A stretch of DNA of 64,000 nucleotides from Rickettsia tamurae (lineage in GTDB: Bacteria > Pseudomonadota > Alphaproteobacteria > Rickettsiales > Rickettsiaceae). How positions within the stretch are numbered: the first letter of the stretch is position 1; every line of letters begins with the position of its first letter. The notes beneath the pieces are model-generated. The model ran no database searches, was not told the DNA's origin, and worked only from the letters and a program-made list of their open reading frames with translations. This document shows positions 43,290 through 54,246 of this stretch, one piece after another. The position numbers were made by a program, and so were the translations under genes. The stretch lies in assembly GCF_000751075.1 (NCBI RefSeq), contig NZ_CCMG01000007.1, positions 1-64,000 on the forward strand, in the 5' to 3' direction.

Positions 43290-43512
43290 AATTTTTGGCT
43301 ATATTAATTGTGATTTAAGTATTTTTTCTATTTCTATTATATCATTTTGACCAAATTTGGTCAAAGTGTAGAATAAAATTAACTCTATTTTGTATGCCAT
43401 TATAAAACACTAAAGGATATATGAAAGGAAATTTTTTGTTTTTTATTACTTTCATATGATATTCATCAATATTTAACATATACCTAAATAACCAAAAAGC
43501 CATATAATATAA
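43290..43512 (-). pseudogene. Remnant of Rpn-family nuclease/transposase
   Basis: Minus-strand reading MAFWLFRYMLNIDEYHMKVI then KKFPFIYPLVFYNGIQN matches the intact copy at 27105-28019. It then jumps, across a deletion of about 100 codons, to IELILFYTLTKFGQND and IEIEKILKSQL. The upstream (N-terminal) half is missing at the group II intron junction. Confidence 0.8.
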
Positions 43513-43513
43513 T

Positions 43514-44020
43514 AGTATATGACACGAGGTTGTATCAAAGAGTTGTTTCCGCTAGGCAGGAAACCATCTATGTCACTAGATGAATCTAAGGGTATGAAAA
43601 AGAGCTACCCTGACAATGTGACAAAATACTCTTAAGCATAGGGAAAATCTCATGAAAGCAATTCCTTTTTAATAATCACAATCAGATAAGTTGCTAGATA
43701 GCCAATATGATAAAGATATCTGACCCTTAATGAAAGAAGCCCGAGAAGTTATCAAGATGAATATCGCATCAACAACTGTAGAATTAATACGCCAGTTAAA
43801 CTCTAAGTTTATAAGAAATATTTTGAAAAGCGTGAGCCGACTCAAAAGAAACTCATCACATGTGCATTGGGTTCATAATAAAACACTCCATTGAATGGGA
43901 GTAAGGTGACACGCAACCAAATGGGTCTAACAAGGCTTGAGCCGTGTGCGTGGAAACCAGCATACACGATTCTTAGGAGAGTGGCAATTGCTGCTTATTT
44001 GATTTTGCATTTATTGGGTG
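43514..44020 (+). mobile_element. ORF-less group II intron, probably defective
   Basis: The 5' part (GACACGAGGTTGTATCAAAG, TTGTTTCCGCTAGGCAGGAA, CTCATGAAAGCA) resembles domain I of bacterial group II introns. The 3' part (GGGAGTAAGGTGACACGCA, GGTCTAACAAGGCTTGAGCC) leads to a domain V hairpin at about 43939-43973. No reverse-transcriptase reading frame lies between. In domain V the 3' strand ends GATTC where GGTTC would pair, so the C of the catalytic AGC triad faces A. Ends are approximate. It lies where the Rpn remnant is cut. Confidence 0.65.
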
Positions 44021-44036
44021 TCAGAAGAGATTAACA

Positions 44037-47000
44037 TTAGACAATATTACTATTTTCACCCTTTTCATCCTGCATGTAAAAATCGTTTTTTTCATTCAAT
44101 ATATCATCACGGTTTGTATATAAAGATTCGATAAATAAAATAGAGTCCTTTAAAGCTAGTTGCACGGCTATATTATCCTTATCATGTCTTGCTATAGCTT
44201 TAGGAAGCTCCAATTCTTTAACTACATTACCTAATTTTTTTATATTAGCTCGAAATTTAGTGGAATAAGAATTTGATACAGGTATTTTGGGGGGATTTAT
44301 TATTTCCTCTCTACGTTCTTGTGTTTTAATAATAGCTATTTTCTTTAAGTTATCGTCTAAATCTTCCATTCCAATTGTATTGCGAATAATATCGTTTATA
44401 CTAATTGTTTTATTTTCCTATTTTCTTACGCCTTGCTTCGATTATGTTGTAAACCCCATCTAAAAAACTTTTTATTGTTAAATCCAAACTTTTTACAAAT
44501 ATTTTAATTATAGCTTCTTCCTCTATAGTATTATTTTTAAATATTTTAGCCTCAGCAATTTGAAAATCTAGTATAATAGTTCCTGTAGTACAATAGAAAG
44601 TGTAATAATAATTGTAAAATAAGATGTTTTAATTTTTCAATTTCTCTAAAGACTTCTGCTTTTTTTGTTCCACTATCTTTTAGTGTTTTATTGTGGCTAT
44701 CTATCTTAATTTCATGGGTATCTAATCTTTTATTTGCTCCGACATCTAGTAATTTAAAATTACTGGTTTCCAACCTTATTTTCGCATCTTGAATTATTTC
44801 GGTTGCAAACTTCAGCTTACTACTATGTTTAAATATTTGTTTTTCTTCTTCAGGATTAAGCTTTTCATTCTTAACAAAGCAATCAAATTGTTCTTGGTAT
44901 TCTAATTCGTTAAATAGTTGCCCTCTTAGTTCTTTGCTAATTTCTGCCGGATAAATAGTGGCTATTTTCTTTAAATTATCCTCACCAAATTTATATATTA
45001 GATGATCACCGAAAATACTTCTTTTTTCTAACAACATTACGAACTTATCTTTATTATCACCTGCATAAGATAAAAGATATTTTTCAGTAGAAAGTTTGGT
45101 ATTTTCATTTGTAATACTACTTACGTAATTAATATCACTTGCCGCTATTTTAAGAGCTAAACCTTTGTTCAGGAATAAAGGTTTATGCGTTTTATATTGT
45201 TCTGCAACGGATCATCTGTTTCCACAAGTAATTTAGTTGCAAACTCCTCTAAACTTACTATTTTGCTTGCTGAATTATCGGTTGTAAATATTTCATAGTT
45301 TCTACCTTCAAATATTATCTTACTTTCCATTCCCTGTTCTTTATTAACCGATACCGTAAAAGTAAAATTATATTTCTGTATACAATTTAAAATAAACTTA
45401 CTCTCTAACTCATTTATCACACCGCTTTTTAATATGCTTTTACATATTTCTTTTAAAAAGATTTGCGTTTCCTTATATTCGGTAATTCGTTAAAACTCGC
45501 AGTAAACCATTCTATTACTTTAGGATTCTTACTTTTCTCATATTCTTGAGTAAGATGGTGGGTTATTTTGTGTAGGGTGGTTTTGGCTTCGGTGTATAAA
45601 TTCTCACCAATTTCTTGATCTTTAGTTAACTTAGCTACTTTAAATAGTTCACTAATCTGTTTATAACTTATTTGATTAAGAGGTATTATATTTGTTATTT
45701 CAATTAAACTCCGGGCAAACCTATATTTGATCTCATTATGATACTTAGGATTGTTAAGTATTTCTTTCAATGCTTCAAATACTTCTTCTACTAAATTGAA
45801 TTTTATTCTTATTATCTCAATTAAACTATCAGCAATGTCAAGCTTAACATGATATGTACCTCTTTCAATATACTAAATATTTCTTCATATAAGCTAGGTT
45901 TTATCAATTAAATTCTTAAGAGCTGTATCCTTTTTAAAATATTTTCAGGATCAGGATCTTTAAGCACCTCTTTTATTGCAGTAAATGCTTCTTCTTGGGC
46001 ATTGCTTTTATTACTTCAGGTAAACTATCAGCAGCTAGGTTCTTAACATAATGATTAGGATCAGCAAATAGCTTTTTCAATTCTTTAAATTGTTCACTTG
46101 CTAGATTAGATTTTGCTTTTACTATCTCAATCAGACCATCAGCAATCTGAAATTTTTCAGGATCAAGAAGATCATCTTTAATATCTGCAGTAGGAAGCAA
46201 TTCTCGAACTCTTTTAAATGCTTGTGGCACTAAACCAGGTAGTGCCTTTACTATACCGACTAAACTTTCAACAATTAAAAGCTTATCATCCAATTTTTTT
46301 ACATGATTCAATACTTTTTTATTTAAGTCAGGCATAACATTAATTATTTTGATCAATGTTATATTTACATATTCATTTAATACCCAAGTATCCAATAATG
46401 ATACTATCTCTCCTATGCTTTTTCTTATTACCATCTCATCTATCGTCTCATCTAATATTTGTAGTACTATTTTCTGTAATTGCGTATCATCAACTTTTAA
46501 TAAACCGATTAATCTTTCATAAACTTTTGTTTTACTACCCCATACATTTTTATTTGTTAAGTCTGTGATTATTTCTATAGCTGCTTTTAATTCTTGAAGT
46601 TTAGAGTTTTTCTGTTGTAATTTCTCATTTACTGTTTTAATTATGTCTTCTGATAAATATCCGCTTTCTATTATATGTTGTTCCCAAATTGTAATATCTT
46701 TTAATACGGTATCGTCTATTAAATTTTGGATTTGTTTTAAATTCGGTATTCTGTTATCAAATTTCCCATTGATTTTGCTTTGAGTTAGTAGGTGCATTAA
46801 TAATATAATCTTTCTTTCAATCCCTAGCTCCAATATTCCGTCAACATTACATGTTACGGCTTCCCAAAATATTTCTGTTAATTCTTGATTACTATCATTA
46901 TTTACTATCCCTGCTAAAAACTTCAGAGTCATTAGATATTTTGGCTTGTTTCTATGCTCCCCGATAAAACTTGCTGTTTTGTATTATTATCTGCTAACTG

Positions 47001-48520
47001 ATTTTTTAAATAACATGCAGCTAGATATTCTTGAAATGTTAAATGAATAAATTGATGATTTAGATTTATTATGCTTTCGCCTGTTTCTTCTGCTTTAAGC
47101 AATCCAAGCTTATTTATTTTTTCTATATTAAGAGTTTTGAAATTCTTATCGTCTAACTTTGCTTTTATTAATTGATGTGTTACTAGCTTCCCTGTATTTA
47201 CCAAAGCTTCAAAAGCTATTTCTTGTAAGAACTGCAATTCAGGTGTAGATAATATTTGTCCGTCGGTAATATTTACTATTCTTTCATTTTCAAATTTCTG
47301 AAAATATTTTTTTCCAAGCCATATTACTACTTCATGATATAATTGACTTATATTAAAATCTTCTTGGTTATTTTTTTGAAATTTATCTCGTATGTCTTTA
47401 TCTTCCCAAACTAAACATATTAATGCCGTATTGATAGGAACTTCACTATCTCTTTTATTTGGTTATTAACTGCTAAAAAGCTTTTTAACTGCACTCCAAA
47501 CTCTTTATCCTTATCATTCTCAAAATTTTTATTTATATATTTCTCTATTCCCTCCGTATCCCAGCCTGTGCTTTCTACTTTCCGCTCAAACTGACTACTC
47601 ATCTCCTCTACAACCGCATTAGGTCTAGAACTCATTATTACATTTTTATATTCTGATACTTTATCTATTATGTCTTGAAAATCATTTCTATTAGACATAT
47701 TTAAATGTGCTACTTCATCATAACCGTCTAGCAACAATAAAACCTTATCTTTTTGTTTTTCCTCAATACTTAATATATCTTTCAGTAGTTGTATTTTTTC
47801 TGATTTTGAAAATTTTGCACTATGCGTTAAACAGTAATGAACGAAACAACCGACTTTATCTTGACGTAACTCACTAGGTTCATATTCTCTGCTCCAACTT
47901 TCATTTAATAGCTCTTTTAACTTAACTCTAAATACATAATCAAACTTATCATTCCACAACTGCCCTTTCCCCCATTTATAGGATATATTATGCAATAACG
48001 TTGTTTTTCCAACTCCTGCACCGCCTAATAATAATATTTTCCCTATATCTGCTTGGATTCTGTTTATTGATTCAATTATATCTTTTATTTCTTCTATATT
48101 ATTTTTACCTAATTCCTTATGTACTAGATTAATCTTATTATTTTCTTCTTTTTCGGTATTTATTATATCTATGATTCTTTTTATTTTTTCTGAATCATCT
48201 TTATCATTCTTATTAGCCGATTCTTTACTAAGTAACTCTTTTATCTTTTTTTCTATATCCACAGCTTTAAAGATATTCTCTATTTCTACTAGTTTCTTTT
48301 CTCCCGCAACTTTATCACGTAATGCTGCTTTCCCCGTTTCACCATCTTCATTTAGTAATATCTGTAACTTAACATAGTACTCATCTAAAGATTGGGCTTT
48401 AATTTTCTTATCTTCTATTAGCTTTGGTAAAGTATCTTGGGAATTATATAAGACTTTTAACTTTTCAGTTAATGATTTGTTGACTGTTGTATTTTGATTA
48501 GGCTCGTTTTTTCCTGTCAT
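44037..48520 (-). pseudogene. NACHT-domain STAND NTPase with HEAT repeats, decayed
   Basis: A single gene of about 1,450 codons in seven or more frames. N-terminus (48520-47420): coiled linker, Walker A LLLGGAGVGKTTLLHNI (about residues 160-175), Walker B KVLLLLDGYDEVAHL (about 262) and MSSRPNAVVEEMS, a NACHT core. After a frameshift at about 47440 comes the winged/helical part ending HQFIHLTFQEYLAACYL (46932-47237). Then follow HEAT-type repeats (45973-46932; 45453-45770) and a helical tail (45169-45420, 44552-45037, 44037-44369). Such STAND proteins act as sensors in host interaction or phage defence. Interrupted copies cannot work. Confidence 0.85.
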
Positions 48521-48731
48521 AATTAACCTTTATTTTATCAAAAACTCAATTGTTAAAAGAAAATCTAGAGCCTAATTAGATTAAATTAAAACAGTTATCA
48601 ATAAGTTGTGAAACTTAAAACTTTTTCAAGTAATTTAAAAATTAATTAATAATTTATTTTTTTATTTATTGCAACTATTAATTATTCATGTATAAGAAAT
48701 TATACACTCAACAAAATTAGCATTTATAGTT

Positions 48732-48836
48732 ATGAAATATAAAAGTATGAAACGAATATCTAAAATATTAGCCATAGGGATTTTAATAACCGGTAATAAT
48801 ATATTTGCACAGGATACGAAGTCTGCTAAAGAATAA
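48732..48836 (+). CDS. Possible 34-residue secreted peptide
   Basis: MKYKSMKRISKILAIGILIT then GNNIFAQDTKSAKE: a basic start, hydrophobic core and AQD cleavage-like site, so almost only a signal peptide. It could be the stub of a longer secreted protein. The remainder of 48521-49059 is AT-rich with one 22-codon frame at 48848 and nothing else I can support. Confidence 0.35.
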   Translation: MKYKSMKRISKILAIGILITGNNIFAQDTKSAKE

Positions 48837-49059
48837 GGACATGTAATATGTTATTAAAGAATATTCTACTTTTGGGTAAGAGTCCAAAGCGATTAGTAGA
48901 GGAGTATTGTAAGTAGATGAATTAGTCAGTAATATAATTTTACGAAGAAAATAATTTTAATTAGAGGTAGTATTAAAGTTCAATATTATATATAAGTTTG
49001 TTGATAAAAAATGATTTATTTACTAATATCTATATTTCCATAAATAATATTAGTTTTAT

Positions 49060-50436
49060 ATGCTACTGCTACTTCCTGAAATAACTTTGACTTTAATAGC
49101 ACTTTTAGGGCAGTTTTTTGCCGTAATTATACCAAATAAAAATAGAATTATTTCTAATATCATTATTTTATTATGCATATTATCAATTTTTCTTACCTTT
49201 AAGTACTCAAGCTATGAAGGAGTATGGCACTTATTTGCTACCGAAATAAATATCGGTATTAGTAAAAGCATAGTGCTACTATTCACTATTATCTCCATGA
49301 TTATATACCGTGATTACTCTATTCTTGTTGCTGAGGAATTAAAGTTTGAATTTATTACTTTAATGTTATTATCGGTCGTAGGTATTTTTGTTGCAATTTC
49401 ATCACGGAATTTTCTATTATTATTCTGCGGTATGGAGCTTACTGCTTTAACTTCATATGCACTTGCAGGATTCAAATTAAATGATATTAAATCATCGGAA
49501 GGTGCTTTAAAATATTTTATCTTAGGTAGTTTAGTTAGTTGTTTATCATTATTCGGTATTTCTTTTATATACGGATTCGGCGGAAGCCTACAATTTGAGG
49601 ATATCTTATATAAACTAAATGATAATTTTGGGATGGATCTTGGTTTAATAATCGGTATTGTATTATTTTTAAGTAGTATTTTCTTTAAACTCTCAAGCGT
49701 TCCACTTCATTTTTGGGTCCCTGACGTATATGAAGGATCACCGATTACTTCGGTTACTTATTTCACCGCTGCCTCAAAAATAGGTATGGTTATTGTTTTA
49801 TTAAATATCAGCAAATTAATCATAGGTAACTACTACCCTATTAATTATAATTTAATAAAGATAATTGCTATATTATCTATGCTGTTTGGAGCTTTTGGAG
49901 CTATTCGTCAAACTTCTCTAAAAAGATTAATGGCTTATAGTACTATTTTAAATATCGGTTATGTATTAATCGGCGTTCTTCTGCATAATCAAGAAGGATA
50001 TAAAGCAGCTTTACTATATATTCTAATATATGCGGTAGGAAGTATAGGATTTTTTACTTGCTTAATCATGCTGCTCGGTAAAGACACTGATAAAGCTAGT
50101 TTTAAAACTATACAAGGAATTGCAGAGAACCATAAAACTATAGCTGCCGTAATTAGCATAGTTATGTTTTCAATGATTGGAATCCCTCCTCTTACAGGAT
50201 TTTTCGGTAAATATTACCTTTTTTACCAAGCAATTAATCAAGAAGAATTCGCATTAGCTTATTGTGGTATTTTTACCAGCGTAGTTGCTGCTTTTTATTA
50301 TCTTAAAGTAGTAAAAGCTATGTATTTTTCTAAAAAGATTGAGATAATTAAGCTTCCTATGCAATATGGGCTTTTACTGATTAATTACTTAGTTGTAGGC
50401 TTCTTGTTGCTTGGTTCATTTATTATCTTGTTTTAG
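49060..50436 (+). CDS. nuoN: NADH-quinone oxidoreductase subunit N
   Basis: 458 residues, 13-14 membrane helices, antiporter-like subunit of complex I (proton pumping). Proton-translocation motifs include [14 protein letters not shown], the lysine in [32 protein letters not shown] and [15 protein letters not shown]. Length is normal. The 3' end overlaps the convergent kinase gene by 14 bases. Confidence 0.95.
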   Translation: MLLLLPEITLTLIALLGQFFAVIIPNKNRIISNIIILLCILSIFLTFKYSSYEGVWHLFATEINIGISKSIVLLFTIISMIIYRDYSILVAEELKFEFITLMLLSVVGIFVAISSRNFLLLFCGMELTALTSYALAGFKLNDIKSSEGALKYFILGSLVSCLSLFGISFIYGFGGSLQFEDILYKLNDNFGMDLGLIIGIVLFLSSIFFKLSSVPLHFWVPDVYEGSPITSVTYFTAASKIGMVIVLLNISKLIIGNYYPINYNLIKIIAILSMLFGAFGAIRQTSLKRLMAYSTILNIGYVLIGVLLHNQEGYKAALLYILIYAVGSIGFFTCLIMLLGKDTDKASFKTIQGIAENHKTIAAVISIVMFSMIGIPPLTGFFGKYYLFYQAINQEEFALAYCGIFTSVVAAFYYLKVVKAMYFSKKIEIIKLPMQYGLLLINYLVVGFLLLGSFIILF

Positions 50437-51964
50437 ATGGTGTAGACTTTTTATTAACAACACTAGCCGCAGTAGTTTTAGTAGGCTTCATAACCTTTTC
50501 TTTTAGATTCTTTATATGTTTTAGATCTTCTTCATCTAATTTTAATAAATCTTGGTCTTTCTGTTTAGCTTTTTTAGCTAGACCTAATTGACTTGGAGTA
50601 ACACTAACAATATCATCCGTTCCGACTTCTTTTTTGAATTTTTCTAGAGCGTCTACATATTCTCTGTTTGCGTCTATATTTGTCTTTACTGATTTTTGTT
50701 TTGATTCTTTCTTTATTTTATCAGAAGAATCAGCTAAATTTCTTTCATCTTTAATATCTTCATTTAAACTTTTTATTGTCTTTATTAAATGTTTTTTCGC
50801 ACTATCTCTAATACCAAGTATTTCTAAAATTCTTACAAAATTAGTAGTAACTTTATTTCTTAATTTAAGTTTTTGTCCCCCTTTTTTTCTTTCTTCATAA
50901 TTAAGAATTTTCTCAAAATAATCAGGATATTCTTTCATTAATGTTTTTAATCCTTGCTCTTTCACTTCGTAATAAGGAAAACTATATTTTTTAGAAATTA
51001 AACTATTTACTTTAATTTCTAAGCCGTATTCCTTTAAGGATTCTTGCCTTTTTTTCATTGTATCTATTAAACTAGCCTTAATTTCTTCAGGCGTTATTTC
51101 TTTAGATTTTTTATTATTAAATTTCTTTGGCATCACTTGTTTTGCAAATTCTGCAATTGCTTCATTACTATAATATTTAGTTAATTCATCAAAACTTTTA
51201 TCAACAGTTTTGCTTAAATCAATTTTAGAAACTGCAAGTAAGCTATCGGCAAAATTAGGATTTTTTGTTCTTAAATTAGAAGGAAATTCTCTAAAATGGT
51301 TAGTGGGACCGAATCCAGGCAAATGTTTGGCTCTTGAATGCGGATAGATATTATTTGTTAAATTATCAAAACTACCGGCAAAATCAATTCTTACTAATTT
51401 AGGTAAAGTTTTTGGATTTTTTTGATCTCTGATAACTCCTATATTTCCAACATGTACATCAAAATCGCCGATCAATAAACTTGCCGGCATAATGTTTTCA
51501 AAGTTCTGATACTTAATTTCCTTAAAAGCATTTTCTAAGGTTCTAAATAATTTATTTCTAGCCCCCATAAAAAGTGGTCTACCGCCGTCCTTTCTAAACC
51601 AAGAACTCGGTTTAGTTTTAGCAGACATATGTTTATCCATGTCCACATACATATCGCTACTATAATTCTTAAAAAATTCAGATTTGACATATATTTGCGA
51701 ATCAACAGCTTTAGATTTATTAAAATCATCAGGAGCAATTAAATTAACCTTTGCTCCATTTCCGGGACTTATAGCTTCAAAAATTTGAGATCCTAAAAAC
51801 TCGGCTATATTTTTTGAGCTTGAAACCTCTTTTTTTATCATCGCCGTAATTTTACCGTCTGAGCTTTGATATACGCCGCCATGCTCTCCTACTTCATTAG
51901 CTCCGCCTCCTTTAGACTTTAAAAAATTCCAACCTTTAAATACTGATTTCTTATTTTGAGTCAT
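50423..51964 (-). CDS. Risk1-like phosphoinositide 3-kinase effector
   Basis: 513 residues, no signal peptide. The kinase-like core has [17 protein letters not shown] (GDxDxHxxN catalytic loop) and [11 protein letters not shown] (metal-binding DFG-like), the pattern of the PI3/PI4-kinase-like effector Risk1 of R. typhi, which is secreted and makes host phosphoinositides to promote entry and escape. The N-terminus [20 protein letters not shown] forms a glycine-rich nucleotide loop. The C-terminal 150 residues are lysine-rich and helical. The Risk1 identity rests on recalled motifs and length and is not proven. Confidence 0.65.
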   Translation of the reverse strand: MTQNKKSVFKGWNFLKSKGGGANEVGEHGGVYQSSDGKITAMIKKEVSSSKNIAEFLGSQIFEAISPGNGAKVNLIAPDDFNKSKAVDSQIYVKSEFFKNYSSDMYVDMDKHMSAKTKPSSWFRKDGGRPLFMGARNKLFRTLENAFKEIKYQNFENIMPASLLIGDFDVHVGNIGVIRDQKNPKTLPKLVRIDFAGSFDNLTNNIYPHSRAKHLPGFGPTNHFREFPSNLRTKNPNFADSLLAVSKIDLSKTVDKSFDELTKYYSNEAIAEFAKQVMPKKFNNKKSKEITPEEIKASLIDTMKKRQESLKEYGLEIKVNSLISKKYSFPYYEVKEQGLKTLMKEYPDYFEKILNYEERKKGGQKLKLRNKVTTNFVRILEILGIRDSAKKHLIKTIKSLNEDIKDERNLADSSDKIKKESKQKSVKTNIDANREYVDALEKFKKEVGTDDIVSVTPSQLGLAKKAKQKDQDLLKLDEEDLKHIKNLKEKVMKPTKTTAASVVNKKSTPSKTR

Positions 51965-52058
51965 CCTCGCCTCTTTATAATGATTTACATAAAATTGATA
52001 ATTTTGATATAATTATAAAATATATTATTTATTTTATATCAAGGATAGAAGCCGTTTT

Positions 52059-53060
52059 CTACTTAATTTTATTGTTCTTTAATATTTCAGCTACTTCAAG
52101 AGCTGCATAGGTAAATATACCTGTTGCACCGGCACGTCTAAAACTAATTAATGACTCCATCAAAGCTCTCTCCCAATCAATCGCCCCCGCTTCTGCTGCA
52201 AATTTTAACATTGCATATTCTCCGCTAACCTGATATGCAAAAATTTTAGCATTAAAATTATTTGCCGCTTCACGAATAACATCCAAAAACGGCATACCAG
52301 GCTTCACCATAACCATATCGGCTCCCTCTGCTATATCATGCTCAATTTCAAGCATTGCTTCCTTAATATTACGCACATCCATTTGATAGCTTGATTTATC
52401 TAAATAATTCTTTTGAGTGCTTCTAACTGCCTCACGAAACGGACCATAAAAGCTTGAAGCATATTTAGCGGCATAAGCAAGAATTCCAACATTTATAAAC
52501 CCCTCTTTGTCAAGATATTCCCTTATTGCCCCAATTCTTCCATCCATCATATCAGAAGGTGCAACAATATCTGCTCCGGCTTTTGCTAGTACTAATGCTT
52601 GATTACACAAGGCTCTTACTGATTTATCATTATCAACTTTCCCGTGATACACAATACCGTCATGACCATGCGTAGTATAAGGATCAAATGCTACATCGCA
52701 TATTATACCGATATCAATATTAGCGTTTTTGATGCTTCCAATAGTTCTACATATCAAATTATCTAAATTATAAGCCTCGTCGGCATTTTCGCTTTTTAGA
52801 CTTTGATCAATACTAGGAAATAATGCAATAGCATTAATACCAAGCTCTGCTGCTTCTTTTGCCGTTTCTACTATTTGATCAATCGATAAACGATATATAC
52901 CGGGCATAGTCTTAATTTCTTGCCTTTCATTATGTCCTTCAACAATAAATAAAGGCAACACTAAATCACTAATTGATAAATTATTTTCAGCTATTAATTC
53001 TCTAAGCCAAAAAGCTTTTCTATTTCTTCTAAGTCTAATATGGGGGTACATAAAATTCAT
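52059..53060 (-). CDS. hemB: Delta-aminolevulinic acid dehydratase (porphobilinogen synthase)
   Basis: 333 residues; condenses two 5-aminolevulinates to porphobilinogen, the step before hemC. RRNRKAFWLRELIAENN at the start, MVKPGMPFLDVI with the Schiff-base lysine, AYQVSGEYAMLKFA and a YAAKYASSFYGPFREA segment are canonical. It is of the magnesium type, lacking the CXCX zinc triad: the metal-loop residues at DVAFDPYTTHGHDGI are D/D. Confidence 0.97.
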   Translation of the reverse strand: MNFMYPHIRLRRNRKAFWLRELIAENNLSISDLVLPLFIVEGHNERQEIKTMPGIYRLSIDQIVETAKEAAELGINAIALFPSIDQSLKSENADEAYNLDNLICRTIGSIKNANIDIGIICDVAFDPYTTHGHDGIVYHGKVDNDKSVRALCNQALVLAKAGADIVAPSDMMDGRIGAIREYLDKEGFINVGILAYAAKYASSFYGPFREAVRSTQKNYLDKSSYQMDVRNIKEAMLEIEHDIAEGADMVMVKPGMPFLDVIREAANNFNAKIFAYQVSGEYAMLKFAAEAGAIDWERALMESLISFRRAGATGIFTYAALEVAEILKNNKIK

Positions 53061-53215
53061 ATCTCATTTTAGTTAATAACTTGGATTCTAATATATAACC
53101 TAACTATCTGTATAGTAAAAATATTGCATTACTACTTGCAATTTATAAAAAATTTAGGCAAACTAACGAAAATAAAAATATGGTTTAATTATGTAAATAA
53201 ATATAGGAGCTTAAT

Positions 53216-54246
53216 ATGGCACAAGATAATATTCCAAAATCAGTAAAAGATAGAATAAAAGAGTGGGAAAAAAATCAAATATGTCAAATAACCCACCAAA
53301 AAATACAAAACCGGCTGTTCCTCCAAAACCTACTTCTGAGCAAATAAAGGCATGGAACGAGGCACATAAAAAACAGACTGACTTAACTACACATTCCCAA
53401 GCACTTGATATATTTGTCGATACCCCATCTCCGCAAGTTAAAACCCAAAAGCCTATTATTTTTTCAAAACCGGCTCCGGAACAAACAAAAGTACCGGAAG
53501 AAACACCTAAAAAACAATCTAATTTAACCGTAAAAGAGAAAATAGAGAAATTCTTTAAAGATCATAATATTGATACCAAAGATGCTTTGATTCCGGAATT
53601 TAGCCGCTATATAGAATTAAGCGGTTCTATGGCAGGGAAGCGTCTTGATGTTACTATAAAAGCTTATGAACAATCATTAGGACGGCTAATAAAAAAAGTA
53701 GGAGTACCTCAAAAAGAGTTTGTTTCTTTTATAGAAGATGATCTAATAAAGAATCATCCACACAAAGATAAATTTGAGAAAATCAATCAACATTATAAAT
53801 TACCTGAACCACCTAAATTATCTGACATAATTGATAATCTTAGAGAATTAGTAAACAATGATGATATAATAGCTCATTTGAAACAAAGTAGAAAACACAT
53901 TGAATTTAAAGAAAAAGTAAATAATATTATTCAGATTTATGATGATAATAAACATAATCCAACTGCTATAGTTAAAGTTGAAGCAAAACTGAAAGAGGTA
54001 GGTAAATGGTGTGAAGAAACTACAAAAATGGATAATAATCCTATTTGGAAAAATATTGGTAATTTTATAAAATATTCTTTTACTGGAGATAAAGCTAAAG
54101 CTGCTTTTTATAAAGATACTATAAAAAATTCTACTCAAAATACTAAAAAAGCTATAGCAGAAATACAAAAATCTTTTACTAATCCTTCTCTTCATTCATC
54201 TAATGTTCCACCGTCGAAGAATAAAGGAGAAAGATATAGAAGCTAA
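53216..54246 (+). pseudogene. Proline-rich helical protein, frameshifted at an A7 run
   Basis: A good ribosome site (AGGAG, 53204-53208) precedes ATG 53216 (MAQDNIPKSVKDRIKEWE). The frame shifts at seven A (53268-53274); eight would join it to SNMSNNPPKNTKPAVPPKPT. The remaining 327 codons (from GTG 53263) are fully open. The N-terminal region has two similar proline-rich segments (PPKPTSEQIKAWNEAHKKQ and SKPAPEQTKVPEETPKKQ) with PxxP motifs, then a helical body (FEKINQHYKLPEPPKLSD...). It looks like a secreted host-interacting protein, but no family is recognised. It may be intact if the homopolymer was undercalled. Confidence 0.6.

Noticed and set aside
46356-46568. Hydrophobic plus-strand frame within the NACHT region
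   Set aside because: It is the reverse reading of helical HEAT-repeat codons; the AT-rich antisense yields apparent membrane residues.
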